The translations under genes and the position numbers were made by a program. Shown here piece after piece: positions 7,111 through 15,563 of a stretch of 64,000 bases of DNA (the first letter of the stretch is position 1; every line of letters starts with the position of its first letter). The notes under the pieces are model-generated. The model searched no databases and was not told the origin of the DNA. It saw only the letters and a program-made list of their open reading frames with translations. Source of the stretch: Streptomyces sp. NBC_01197 (GTDB taxonomy: Bacteria; Actinomycetota; Actinomycetes; Streptomycetales; Streptomycetaceae); NCBI RefSeq assembly GCF_036010505.1, contig NZ_CP108569.1:5323001-5387000 (forward strand), given 5' to 3'.

Positions 7111-9855
7111 GTGCCGGAATCGAAGAACGCAGAACCCTACGTAACTCAGGCGCAAGCGCCGCAGAAGTTCGTTTATGACTTCACCGAAGGCAACCGCAAC
7201 CTCAAGGACCTGCTCGGCGGGAAGGGTGCCAACCTCGCCGAGATGACCAACCTCGGTCTGCCCGTCCCTCCGGGCTTCACCATCACCACCGAGGCGTGCA
7301 AGACGTACCTCGGCAGCGGCGACGAGCCCGTCGAACTCCGCGACGAGGTCAGTGCGCACCTCGCCGCCCTGGAGAAGAAGATGGGCAAGGAGCTCGGCCA
7401 GGCCGACAACCCGCTGCTCGTCTCGGTCCGTTCGGGCGCCAAGTTCTCCATGCCGGGCATGATGGACACCGTTCTGAACATCGGCCTCTCGGACAAGTCC
7501 GTGGTCGGTCTCACAAAGCAGTCCGGCGACGAGCGCTTCGCCTGGGACTCCTACCGCCGCCTCATCCAGATGTTCGGCAAGACCGTCCTCGACGTCGACG
7601 GCGAACTCTTCGAGGAGGCCCTGGAGGCCGCGAAGAAGGCCAAGAAGGTCAGCGTCGACACGGATCTCGAAGCGGCCGACCTGAAGAAGCTGGTCTCCCG
7701 CTTCAAGAAGATCGTCAAGCAGGCCGCGGGGCGGGATTTCCCGCAGGACCCGCGCGAGCAGATGGACCTCGCCATAAGGGCCGTCTTCGAGTCGTGGAAC
7801 ACCGACCGGGCCAAGCTCTACCGGCGCCAGGAGCGCATCCCCGGCGACCTCGGCACCGCGGTCAACATCTGCTCGATGGTCTTCGGCAACCTCGGTCCCG
7901 ACTCCGGTACGGGCGTCGCCTTCACCCGCGACCCGGCCAGTGGGCACCAGGGCGTCTACGGGGACTACCTGCAGAACGCGCAGGGTGAGGACGTCGTCGC
8001 GGGCATCCGCAATACCGTGGCACTCGCCGATCTGGAAAAGATCGACAAGAAGTCCTACGACCAGCTCATGCAGATCATGGAGACCCTGGAGACCCACTAC
8101 AAGGATCTCTGCGACATCGAATTCACCATTGAGCGCGGCCAGTTGTGGATGCTCCAGACCCGCGTCGGCAAGCGCACCGCCGGCGCCGCGTTCCGGATCG
8201 CCACCCAGCTCGTCGACCAGGGACTGATCGACGAGGCCGAGGCGCTCCAGCGGGTGAACGGGGCACAGCTCGCGCAGCTGATGTTCCCGCGCTTCGACGA
8301 CACCGCGAAGGTCGACAGGATCGGGCGGGGCATCGCGGCATCACCGGGCGCTGCGGTCGGCAAGGCGGTCTTCGACTCGTACACCGCGATCAAGTGGTCG
8401 CGCTCGGGCGAGAAGGTCATCCTGATCCGCCGCGAGACCAACCCGGACGACCTCGACGGCATGATCGCCGCCGAGGGCATCCTCACCTCGCGCGGCGGCA
8501 AGACCTCACACGCGGCCGTGGTGGCACGCGGCATGGGCAAGACCTGTGTCTGCGGCGCCGAGGAGATCGAGGTCGACACCAAGCGCCGCCGGCTGACCGC
8601 GCCGAACGGTGTGGTCGTCGAGGAGGGCGACATCGTCTCGATCGACGGCTCGTCCGGCAAGGTGTACGCGGGCGAGGTGCCGGTCGTACCGTCCCCGGTC
8701 GTCGAGTACTTCGAGGGCCGGATGCACGCGGGCGCCGACGACGCGGACGAGCTGGTCGAGGCCGTCCACCGGATCATGGCGTACGCGGACCGGCGCCGCC
8801 GGCTGCGGGTGCGGGCCAACGCGGACAACGCCGAGGACGCCCTGCGGGCCCGGCGGTTCGGCGCCCAGGGCATCGGGCTCTGCCGTACCGAGCACATGTT
8901 CCTCGGCGAGCGCCGCGAGCTGGTCGAGCGGCTGATCCTGGCCGACACGGACGACGAGCGCGAGAAGGCGCTCGGTGCGCTGCTGCCGCTCCAGAAGAAG
9001 GACTTCATCGAGCTGTTCGAGGCGATGGACGGGCTCCCCGTCACGGTCCGGCTGCTGGATCCGCCGCTGCACGAGTTCCTCCCGGACATCACCGAACTCT
9101 CGGTGCGTGTCGCCCTCGCCGAGTCCCGCAAGGACGCCAACGAGAACGACCTGCGCCTTCTGCAGGCCGTGCACAAGCTCCACGAGCAGAACCCGATGCT
9201 GGGTCTGCGCGGGGTGCGTCTCGGACTGGTCATCCCGGGCCTGTTCGCCATGCAGGTACGGGCCATCGCCGAGGCGGCGGCAGCCCGCAAGGCCGCCAAG
9301 GGCGACCCGCGCGCGGAGATCATGATTCCGCTGGTGGGCACGGTCCAGGAGCTGGAGATCGTCCGCGAGGAGGCCGACCGCGTCATCGCGGAGGTGGAGG
9401 CCGCCACGGGCACGGAGCTGATACTGACCATCGGCACCATGATCGAACTGCCGCGTGCCGCGCTGACGGCGGGCCAGATCGCCGAGGCCGCGCAGTTCTT
9501 CTCGTTCGGCACGAACGACCTCACCCAGACGGTCTGGGGCTTCTCCCGCGACGACGTGGAGGCCTCGTTCTTCACCGCGTACCTGGAGAAGGGCATCTTC
9601 GGCGTCTCCCCGTTCGAGACGATCGACCGGGACGGGGTCGGCTCCCTGGTCCGCAGCGCCTGCGAAGCGGGCCGCGCGACCCGCCCCGACCTCAAACTGG
9701 GCGTCTGCGGCGAACACGGCGGCGACCCGGAGTCGGTGCACTTCTTCCACCAGGTGGGCCTGGACTACGTCTCGTGCTCCCCGTTCCGCATCCCGGTGGC
9801 CAGGCTCGAAGCCGGCCGGGCAGCGGCCCAGTCGGACGGCAGCGACAGCCGCTGA
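7111..9855 (+). CDS. ppdK: Pyruvate, phosphate dikinase
   Basis: This 914-residue cytosolic enzyme interconverts pyruvate + ATP + phosphate and phosphoenolpyruvate + AMP + pyrophosphate. The N-terminal ATP-grasp domain begins at FVYDFTEGNRNLKDLLGGKGANL. The central phosphohistidine domain has GGKTSHAAVVARGMG (the His is phosphorylated). The C-terminal PEP-utilising barrel ends with GVCGEHGGDP, containing the catalytic Cys. Length matches the family (870-920). The GTG at 7111 follows GAGGAG by nine bases; the open frame extends further upstream to 6949, but that part does not resemble the family. It is monocistronic, closed by the hairpin at 9863. Confidence 0.95.
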   Translation: MPESKNAEPYVTQAQAPQKFVYDFTEGNRNLKDLLGGKGANLAEMTNLGLPVPPGFTITTEACKTYLGSGDEPVELRDEVSAHLAALEKKMGKELGQADNPLLVSVRSGAKFSMPGMMDTVLNIGLSDKSVVGLTKQSGDERFAWDSYRRLIQMFGKTVLDVDGELFEEALEAAKKAKKVSVDTDLEAADLKKLVSRFKKIVKQAAGRDFPQDPREQMDLAIRAVFESWNTDRAKLYRRQERIPGDLGTAVNICSMVFGNLGPDSGTGVAFTRDPASGHQGVYGDYLQNAQGEDVVAGIRNTVALADLEKIDKKSYDQLMQIMETLETHYKDLCDIEFTIERGQLWMLQTRVGKRTAGAAFRIATQLVDQGLIDEAEALQRVNGAQLAQLMFPRFDDTAKVDRIGRGIAASPGAAVGKAVFDSYTAIKWSRSGEKVILIRRETNPDDLDGMIAAEGILTSRGGKTSHAAVVARGMGKTCVCGAEEIEVDTKRRRLTAPNGVVVEEGDIVSIDGSSGKVYAGEVPVVPSPVVEYFEGRMHAGADDADELVEAVHRIMAYADRRRRLRVRANADNAEDALRARRFGAQGIGLCRTEHMFLGERRELVERLILADTDDEREKALGALLPLQKKDFIELFEAMDGLPVTVRLLDPPLHEFLPDITELSVRVALAESRKDANENDLRLLQAVHKLHEQNPMLGLRGVRLGLVIPGLFAMQVRAIAEAAAARKAAKGDPRAEIMIPLVGTVQELEIVREEADRVIAEVEAATGTELILTIGTMIELPRAALTAGQIAEAAQFFSFGTNDLTQTVWGFSRDDVEASFFTAYLEKGIFGVSPFETIDRDGVGSLVRSACEAGRATRPDLKLGVCGEHGGDPESVHFFHQVGLDYVSCSPFRIPVARLEAGRAAAQSDGSDSR

Positions 9856-9862
9856 CAGACCC

Positions 9863-9917
9863 CCGGAGCCGCCGTCGGGTTCACCCCGACCCTCACCGAC
9901 CCCGTCGGCGGCTCCGG
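9863..9917 (+). terminator. Hairpin terminator after ppdK
   Basis: CCGGAGCCGCCG (from 9863) pairs with CGGCGGCTCCGG (9906-9917), a 12-bp perfect stem with a long C/A-rich loop. Confidence 0.7.
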
Positions 9918-9991
9918 TGCACCGGACGGAGGGGCGGCACCCGTGCGGGGATGCCGTCCCTCCTGGCGTGCGGGGGCGGGGCGGGTGCGTC

Positions 9992-10132
9992 TCAGAGGTC
10001 GTCGCAGTCGGCCTCAGCGGCCTCCTCTCCGTAGGCGCGGAGCCTCCGGCCCCGGCTCTCCGCGACTCGGAGAACATCGCGGAGCGATTCGGTCAGCCGG
10101 GCGGCCAGGTAGCGGAACTCGTCGGCGGACAC
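9992..10132 (-). CDS. Possible 46-residue acidic helical protein
   Basis: The minus strand reads a GTG-started frame beginning MSADEFRYLAARLTES and ending EEAAEADCDDL. Almost every third codon position is G or C, as expected for a real Streptomyces gene, and the product looks like one or two amphipathic helices. GGGAG lies 13 bases upstream, which is rather far. It may be a small gene or the degenerate tail of a larger one. Function unknown. Confidence 0.4.
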   Translation of the reverse strand: MSADEFRYLAARLTESLRDVLRVAESRGRRLRAYGEEAAEADCDDL

Positions 10133-10210
10133 GCCGCGCCCGGAACTCCCTAGGGAGGACGGGACACCGCACGGTGGAAAGGTCTGATCGGCCGACGGGA
10201 CGGAGCGATG

Positions 10211-11128
10211 TCAGCCGTGCGCCTTCGCCATGGCTGCGACCGCCTTGATGACGACGTCCGGACGGTCAGCCGGAACGTCGTGAGAGCTTCCCTTCGCGAC
10301 GACAAGGTTCCGGTTGGAGGCGGCCTTCGCGAACCGGGTCTGGGCGTCCCGCCACAGCTGTGCGTCCGCGGGGGTGTCGAAGGGCGTCTTCGCTGACGCG
10401 ATCACCGTCGCGGGGACACTCTGCGGCCAGGAGGTCTGGTGGTAAGCGTGGTGCATCGGGCCGTAGTTGTCCGCCGTGGCCAGCAGCTGGCGGATTTCCT
10501 TCGTCGAGACCTGGCCGTCGAGTTGCGCCACCTGTGCCCGGTTCGCGGCCTCGATCCTCGCGGTTTCGCCGTCCGTGTAGAAATTCGGCAGGCTGGCGTC
10601 GACGAGGACGGCGCCCGAGACCCATTTCGGGTGCTTCTTCGCGAAGTACGTGGCGACCTCGCCCGCCTGGGAGTGCGAGACGAGAACCACGTCATGGGTG
10701 GCGCCCAGCTTGGTGAGGCCGGCCTCCAGGTCGGAAGCGGCGTTCTGCGGGTTCCAGGCGCCGACGACCTCGTCACTCTGCCCGATTCCGGAGCGGTCAT
10801 AAGTGATGACCTCGGATCCGGTCTTCTTGGCCAGGGCAGGAGCGATCTTCTGCCACTGCGACGAGTCCAGGCCCCCGCCTGCGTCCAGGACGATGGCCGG
10901 AAGGTGGCCGGGCGTGACTTGGAAGGCCAGTTTGTGACCGTTGTTCGAAATCATGTGGAGTGAAGAACCCGCGGTAGTGGTGGCCGACGGCCGGCTCGAC
11001 CGGGCCGGTGCGTCCGCGGCGGAAGCGGTGGAGTTCCCGCAGGCCACGAGGGCCCCCGTCACGACCGCGGCCAGGGCCGCTGTCGCGAACACTGCCGTAC
11101 GGCGACGCGGCGTCGTGCGTGCACTCAT
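10211..11128 (-). CDS. Secreted alpha/beta-hydrolase lipoprotein
   Basis: This is a 305-residue exported hydrolase. The signal peptide has a TTPRRR n-region, a hydrophobic core and the lipobox LVAC (Cys30), so it should be lipid-anchored outside the membrane. The hydrolase fold has the oxyanion region DAGGGLDSSQW, DRSGIGQSD, the nucleophile Ser153 in VSHSQAG and the catalytic His283 in GSSHDVP. The substrate is unknown; esterases and haloalkane-type hydrolases share this fold. The ATG at 11128 has AGGAG eight to twelve bases upstream. The IS630-type element begins only 20 bp upstream of the start, so the original promoter is probably cut off. A longer open frame running into the transposase region is not real. 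Confidence 0.85.
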   Translation of the reverse strand: MSARTTPRRRTAVFATAALAAVVTGALVACGNSTASAADAPARSSRPSATTTAGSSLHMISNNGHKLAFQVTPGHLPAIVLDAGGGLDSSQWQKIAPALAKKTGSEVITYDRSGIGQSDEVVGAWNPQNAASDLEAGLTKLGATHDVVLVSHSQAGEVATYFAKKHPKWVSGAVLVDASLPNFYTDGETARIEAANRAQVAQLDGQVSTKEIRQLLATADNYGPMHHAYHQTSWPQSVPATVIASAKTPFDTPADAQLWRDAQTRFAKAASNRNLVVAKGSSHDVPADRPDVVIKAVAAMAKAHG

Positions 11129-11148
11129 GAGCTGGCTCCTGAAGGCTA

Positions 11149-11181
11149 AGTGGTCGGCTCCGGAAGTCCTTCGGGGGTTGA
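11149..11181 (+). repeat. Left 33-bp terminal inverted repeat
   Basis: It begins AGTGGTCGGCTCCGG and matches all 33 positions of the reverse complement of 13573-13605. The transposase stop codon abuts its inner edge at 11182. Confidence 0.85.
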
Positions 11182-12351
11182 TCAGGCTGCCAGGGCGACG
11201 GAGGATTCTTCTTGTCGGTCGGCTGGTGTGTGTCGGTCGAGCCGGGCCAGCAGATCGTCCAGGTCGGAGGTGGTGAACCTCCACCGGAACGGCTGTGCCA
11301 TGGCGTTGTAGCGGTCTTCGAATGCTCGGAGCCGGTCCCGGACCTGGGTGAGGTCCGTGAAGTCGTTGGGTTGGACGACCTTGCGCTGGACGATGGAGAA
11401 GAAGATCTCTATCTGGTTCGTCCAGGAGGCGTGGACGGGGGTGTGGACCATGACGGCGTTCGGAAACCTGCTGGCCAGGCGGTCGATAGCCCGTTGGCCG
11501 CGGTGGGAGGAGCCGTTGTCGACGACCCAGAAGACGCGTTTCGCGCTGGCATAGGGCTCGGTGGTCATGACCTGCTCGACCAGGGCCATGAACGGCATGA
11601 TGCCGGTCTTGGGCTCGCAGCGGCCGAAGACCTTCGCCTGGTGGACGTCGTAGGCGGCCAGGTAGGCCAGCGCGCCGCCACGGCCGTACTCGTGGTTGAC
11701 GCGCATCGCCCGGGCCCGGCCCGGGGCCAGGGTCGGATGACAGCGGCAGCGGGCCTGGACGGAGGTCTTCTCGTCGCTGGAGACGACGTACTCGTCCTCG
11801 CCCAGCGGGACACCCTCGAACGTGCGGGCGTACAGGTCCAGGACACGCTGGGCCTTGGCGCGGAAGTTGGGGGCGCGGATGAAAATCCAGGACCGGTACT
11901 GCCAGGGCTTGAGCGCGTCCTCGCGCAGCCATCGGCGCACCGTGGACGCGGAGACGCTGTCGGTGATCCCGCGCGCGGTCAGCTCGGCGGCCAGCTCCGG
12001 GCAGGACCAGCGCGACAGCGGCACGCCGGTCTCGGCGGGTAACTGGCAGGCCAGCGCCTTGGCCTCGGCGACCTGCACGGGCGTGAAACGCGCCGGGCGC
12101 CCGGAGCGCTTGCGGTCGGCCAGGGCCGGCAGCCCGCCGGCGGCGAACCGGCCGCGCCAGGCACGAGCCGTGTCCAGGTGCAGGCCCGTCTCGCGGGCGA
12201 TCCGCGCGTTGGAGCGCCCCCGCGCCGCGTGCAGGACGACCTGCGCGCGGACCCGCAGCCGGTACTCGGTCTTGTGGCCGTAGGCCATCTTCTTCACCCG
12301 CTCGCGGACGGCGGCGGTCAGGGCTATCGGGCGGGCCAGGGCAACGGGCAT
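11182..12351 (-). CDS. IS630-family DDE transposase
   Basis: This 389-residue transposase has an N-terminal paired HTH region (SNARIARETGLHLDTARAW, then WSCPELAAELTARG and STVRRWLRE). The catalytic DDE domain shows SSDEKTS (first Asp), WVVDNGSSHRG (second Asp) and TNQIEIFFS (Glu). The start at 12351 (MPVALARPIALT) was chosen because residues upstream are a low-similarity extension. It appears intact. A 9-base C run lies just upstream at 12448-12456. Read-through from here may supply transcription to the hydrolase on the other side of the left end. Confidence 0.92.
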   Translation of the reverse strand: MPVALARPIALTAAVRERVKKMAYGHKTEYRLRVRAQVVLHAARGRSNARIARETGLHLDTARAWRGRFAAGGLPALADRKRSGRPARFTPVQVAEAKALACQLPAETGVPLSRWSCPELAAELTARGITDSVSASTVRRWLREDALKPWQYRSWIFIRAPNFRAKAQRVLDLYARTFEGVPLGEDEYVVSSDEKTSVQARCRCHPTLAPGRARAMRVNHEYGRGGALAYLAAYDVHQAKVFGRCEPKTGIMPFMALVEQVMTTEPYASAKRVFWVVDNGSSHRGQRAIDRLASRFPNAVMVHTPVHASWTNQIEIFFSIVQRKVVQPNDFTDLTQVRDRLRAFEDRYNAMAQPFRWRFTTSDLDDLLARLDRHTPADRQEESSVALAA

Positions 12352-12547
12352 GGCAGGCGGGCCGATCGGGAGAAGCGGATCAGGACGGTCGCAGCCTGCC
12401 GCACCCGGTGCCGGCACTCCTGCCGCAGCGAAGACTGACTGCTCTCACCCCCCCCCAGAAGCCGGAGCCACTCGGTGGCGCCTTCAACCTGACGCTGTGG
12501 GTGCCCCGCCTGTCGCGAGGTTGGAAGGCCATCGTCAGCCCGGCGGG

Positions 12548-13087
12548 TCACTCCCCGACGAGGCCGTCTACCGACTCCCTGATGAGGTCGGCGTGGCCGA
12601 TGTGCCGCGCGTACTCCTCAATCAGGTCGATCAGGATGCGTCGCAGATTGGGTGACTGGCCGCTGGAGGTGGTGTATCGGCCCAACTGCTCCGGGCCGCC
12701 GTGGGTCAGCGCCTCCTCGACCACGGAGCGGGAGCGGGCCACGGCCTCTTGCCAGAACGCCATCAGCTGCTCGGGGGTGTCCTTGGCGGCCGAGCGCCAC
12801 TCCCAGTCGGGTTCGGCGTCCCAGTCCACCGTGTCCCACGGGGCTCCCGGCCCCCGCCCGAGCAGCAGCCGGGCGAAATGGGTGTCCTCGACGTTGGCCA
12901 TGTGCTTGAGCAGGCCGCCCAGGGTCACCGACGAGACGCCGACCGTTGCCCTCATGCCAGCCGCATCCAGCCCGCCGCACTTCCACGCCAAGGTCGCGCG
13001 CTGGCGCTCCAAGGAGCCCAGAAGAGCGGCGGTCTCGTCGCCCGCGAGGGGAGGTTCCGGGCGGTCTCGTTCATCCGTGTGAGTCAT
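12548..13087 (-). CDS. DinB/DUF664-like four-helix protein (element passenger)
   Basis: This 179-residue protein has the four-helix DinB fold. It contains LGGLLKHMANVEDTHF with a metal-ligand His, and a C-terminal segment DLIEEYARHIGHADLIRE (quoted by its EYARHIGHADLIRE core) with the paired His residues of the family. Relatives include metal-dependent thiol transferases and many uncharacterised enzymes. The ATG at 13087 is followed by a hydrophilic THTDERDRPEPP tail. It is transcribed in the same direction as the transposase and lies inside the inverted repeats. The substrate cannot be inferred. Confidence 0.82.
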   Translation of the reverse strand: MTHTDERDRPEPPLAGDETAALLGSLERQRATLAWKCGGLDAAGMRATVGVSSVTLGGLLKHMANVEDTHFARLLLGRGPGAPWDTVDWDAEPDWEWRSAAKDTPEQLMAFWQEAVARSRSVVEEALTHGGPEQLGRYTTSSGQSPNLRRILIDLIEEYARHIGHADLIRESVDGLVGE

Positions 13088-13214
13088 GGCTGGTGAGCCT
13101 ATCGAGAGGGCCGGCACCCGGACCAGGGGCTTTCGCGCTACCGTCCAGCGGCCAACCTCAGCGGTCACGGATCGGCGAGACAGGACACCGGCACGATTCG
13201 GCAGGATGGCCGCC

Positions 13215-13541
13215 ATGCCCACGACGCCGGAGTACACCCAACTGTCACTCGCCCAGCGGCTGACCGAACACGCCCGCACCGCCTGGCCGCAACTGACGGA
13301 CCTGCACATCCGCCACCGCGGGCAGTTCGCCTACGTGGAAGGCGAACTGGCCGACGGCGAACGGGTCAAACTGATGCGCCTGCGCTACAGCGGCACCGCG
13401 AGCCGATGGGGCTTCGCCCTCTACTACGCCAGCAGCGACCGCTACGAGGACTCCCTGCTACCCACCGGTACCTTCGCCGGCACCCCCGAAGACGCCCTCG
13501 ACTGCGCCTGCCAGCTCCACCTCGCCGGACCCGAACTCTGA
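13215..13541 (+). CDS. Unknown 108-residue protein (element passenger)
   Basis: This soluble alpha/beta protein starts MPTTPEYTQLSLAQR, and ends with a LDCACQLHLAG segment. An upstream ATG at 13206 is in frame, but AGGA at 13203-13206 is better spaced for 13215. It is divergent from the DinB-like gene (127 bp between starts) and ends 31 bp before the right inverted repeat. I do not recognise the family. Strong G/C third positions support it being a gene. Confidence 0.65.
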   Translation: MPTTPEYTQLSLAQRLTEHARTAWPQLTDLHIRHRGQFAYVEGELADGERVKLMRLRYSGTASRWGFALYYASSDRYEDSLLPTGTFAGTPEDALDCACQLHLAGPEL

Positions 13542-13572
13542 CCAAGCGACAGACACACCAGCGACTCCGGAG

Positions 13573-13605
13573 TCAACCCCCGAAGGACTTCCGGAGCCGA
13601 CCACT
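13573..13605 (-). repeat. Right 33-bp terminal inverted repeat
   Basis: It is the exact reverse complement of 11149-11181 and marks the right end of the IS630-type element. Confidence 0.85.
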
Positions 13606-13778
13606 AAGTACCGTGCGCCGACCGGCTCGTTACCGGCTTCGGCGGGTTCTGGTGAACGCCTTCAGTCTTGTCGGACCCCGGCCGTTGAACGATGGGGCTG
13701 CCGGGTGAGTACGGGTGTACCTGAACCTGAACCGTGGGTGGTGCTGCCCCCCCCCGGCAGGGGGGGCAGGACCGCCCC

Positions 13779-14660
13779 TCAGTCGTCGATTCCCGACCGC
13801 TCCACCCCCGCCACGATGTGCCGTTGCAGCAGCAGGAACACCAGCAGCAGCGGCACGATCGACACCGCCGCCGCGATGAACAGCTCGTGGATGTTGACCA
13901 CTTGGCCCGTCGTGAAGGTCGAAAGGGCGACCTGCACCGTCCACGCGTTCTTGTCCTGGCCGATCACCAGCGGCCACAGGAAGGCGTTCCACGCGCCGAT
14001 GAAGACGATCGTGCCGACCGCCGCGAAGAGGGGGGCGGAGTTCGGGACCACGATGCGCCAGTACGTGCGCCAGTAACCGAGGCCGTCGACCTTCGCCGCG
14101 TCCTCCAGTTCCTGCGGGAAGCCCAGGAAGTACTGGCGGAAGATGAAGCAGGCGAACGCCGAGAACAGCGTCGGGATGATCAGGCCGCGCAGTGTGGAGA
14201 TCCAGCCGAGCGTGGAGACCAGCACGAAGCTCGGTACGAACGTCACCGCCGCCGGGACCATCAGGGTGCCGAGGATCGCGTAGAACACCTTGTTCGCGTG
14301 GCGGTACGGGATACGGGCCAGGCCGTACCCCGCCAGTGACGCCAGCAGGACCGTGCCGAGTGTGGTGGCCACCGCGATCAGGGCCGAGTTCAGCAGGGAG
14401 CGGGCCATCGGGACCGCCGGGTCGTCGAACAGCTCGCGGACGTTCGACCACTGCAGGTGGGCGGGGAAGAACGTCCACGCCGGTGAGGTGATGTCCTGCT
14501 CGGTGGACAGCCCGTTCCGCAGCAGCAGATAGAACGGGATGAGGAAGAGCGCCGCCAGCGCGATCAGCAGGACCGTGCGCAGGGCCCGCCCTGCCCGTAC
14601 CAGGGCGTCGTCCCGACGGGGCGTACTGGCGCGGCGGGGCATGTCGGTGCTGCGGGGCAT
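13779..14660 (-). CDS. Carbohydrate ABC transporter permease (MalG-like)
   Basis: This 293-residue inner-membrane permease has about six helices. The coupling loop that docks the ATPase is visible as ELEDAAKVDGLGYWRTYWRIVVP (core EDAAKVDG...), and the C-terminal IAAAVSIVPLLLVFLLLQRHIVAG is followed by GVERS, typical of MalG-type subunits. The ATG at 14660 has GGAGGA seven to twelve bases upstream and lies 2 bp after the stop of the first permease. It is the third gene of a binding protein-permease-permease operon with no ATPase gene, as usual in Streptomyces, where the shared ATPase MsiK serves such systems. Confidence 0.92.
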   Translation of the reverse strand: MPRSTDMPRRASTPRRDDALVRAGRALRTVLLIALAALFLIPFYLLLRNGLSTEQDITSPAWTFFPAHLQWSNVRELFDDPAVPMARSLLNSALIAVATTLGTVLLASLAGYGLARIPYRHANKVFYAILGTLMVPAAVTFVPSFVLVSTLGWISTLRGLIIPTLFSAFACFIFRQYFLGFPQELEDAAKVDGLGYWRTYWRIVVPNSAPLFAAVGTIVFIGAWNAFLWPLVIGQDKNAWTVQVALSTFTTGQVVNIHELFIAAAVSIVPLLLVFLLLQRHIVAGVERSGIDD

Positions 14661-14662
14661 TG

Positions 14663-15556
14663 TCAGTCCTCCGTCCTGCCGAGCCCGAACCAGCGGGCCT
14701 GGACGATCGTCACCACCGCGATGATCAGGGCGAGAATGACCGCCCCCGCACTGCCCAGACCGAGGTTCTGCCCCTGCCCGAGCGCCGTGTAGTAGAGGTA
14801 CACGAGCGGCGGCCGCGCGTACGGCGGATAGCCCCGGGAGTCGCTCAGCAGGTTGTAGAACTCGTCGAACGCCTGGAACGCGTTGATCACGAGCAGCAGC
14901 ACCACGGCGACCGAGGTCGCCCGCAGCTGCGGGAACGTGATGTGCCGGAAGACCTGCCAGCCGGGGCGCGCACCGTCGACGGCGGCCGCCTCGTACAGCT
15001 GCGGCGCGATCCGCTGGAGCCCGGCGAGGAACAGCACCATGTAGAACCCCGCCTGGAGCCAGAGCCGCAGGGTCACGATCACCAGCCAGTACCAGGGCGG
15101 GTGGGTCGTCGAGAGCCACGCGGTCTGGTCCGCGCCGAACCAGCCGAGCACGGTGTTCGCCAGCCCGAACCGGACCCCGTTGAAGATGGAGAGCTTCCAG
15201 ATCATCGAGGCGACCACATAGGAGCAGGCCGCCGGGAGGAAGAAGACCGACCGGAAGAAGGACTGCGCGAACCGCAGCCGGTTCACCATCAGCGCCAGGG
15301 CGAGCGAGAGCACGTACGTCGCCGGGACGATGAACAGTGAGAAGACCGCGAACGTCCACAGACTGGAGGTGAACGCGCCGTCGCTCAGCATCGACGTGTA
15401 GTTGCCGAGGCCGATGAAGTGCGTCGGTGAGACCGTGTTGTGGGCGTCGAAGAAACTCAGGTAGAGGCTCCACAGCAGCGGTACGTACGTGAAGAGCCCG
15501 AGGCCGGCGGCGAAGGGTCCGACGAAGATCCAGAACCAGAGCGTGCGGTGTCTCAC
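14663..15556 (-). CDS. Carbohydrate ABC transporter permease (MalF-like)
   Basis: This 297-residue permease starts with a short basic tail (VRHRTLWFW) and helix 1. It has a periplasmic loop with NYTSMLSDGAF, and the coupling helix LYEAAAVDGARPGWQVFRHITFP (core EAAAVDGA). It pairs with the MalG-like subunit to form the translocation pore. The GTG at 15556 follows GAGGGA and starts 7 bp after the binding-protein stop at 15564. Confidence 0.92.
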   Translation of the reverse strand: MRHRTLWFWIFVGPFAAGLGLFTYVPLLWSLYLSFFDAHNTVSPTHFIGLGNYTSMLSDGAFTSSLWTFAVFSLFIVPATYVLSLALALMVNRLRFAQSFFRSVFFLPAACSYVVASMIWKLSIFNGVRFGLANTVLGWFGADQTAWLSTTHPPWYWLVIVTLRLWLQAGFYMVLFLAGLQRIAPQLYEAAAVDGARPGWQVFRHITFPQLRATSVAVVLLLVINAFQAFDEFYNLLSDSRGYPPYARPPLVYLYYTALGQGQNLGLGSAGAVILALIIAVVTIVQARWFGLGRTED

Positions 15557-15563
15557 TGGTCCC

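Larger units (their letters stand above)
11149..13605. mobile_element. IS630-type element with passenger genes, 2.46 kb
   Basis: Perfect 33-bp inverted repeats lie at 11149-11181 and 13573-13605. The outer flanks both read TAA (11147-11149 and 13605-13607), in line with the TA target duplication of the IS630 family. Inside are the transposase and two further genes, a DinB-like protein and a 108-residue unknown, so the element is about twice the usual IS630 size. No second inverted end was found next to the transposase that would make the extra genes external. Confidence 0.82.

Noticed and set aside
10211..11932. A long minus-strand open frame joining the hydrolase to sequence inside the IS630-type element
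   Set aside because: The upstream 270 residues are an out-of-frame reading of the transposase; the hydrolase has its own ATG, signal peptide and ribosome site at 11128.
12448..12456. Run of nine C as a programmed slippage site for the IS630-type transposase
   Set aside because: It lies upstream of the transposase start; the transposase frame itself is intact.
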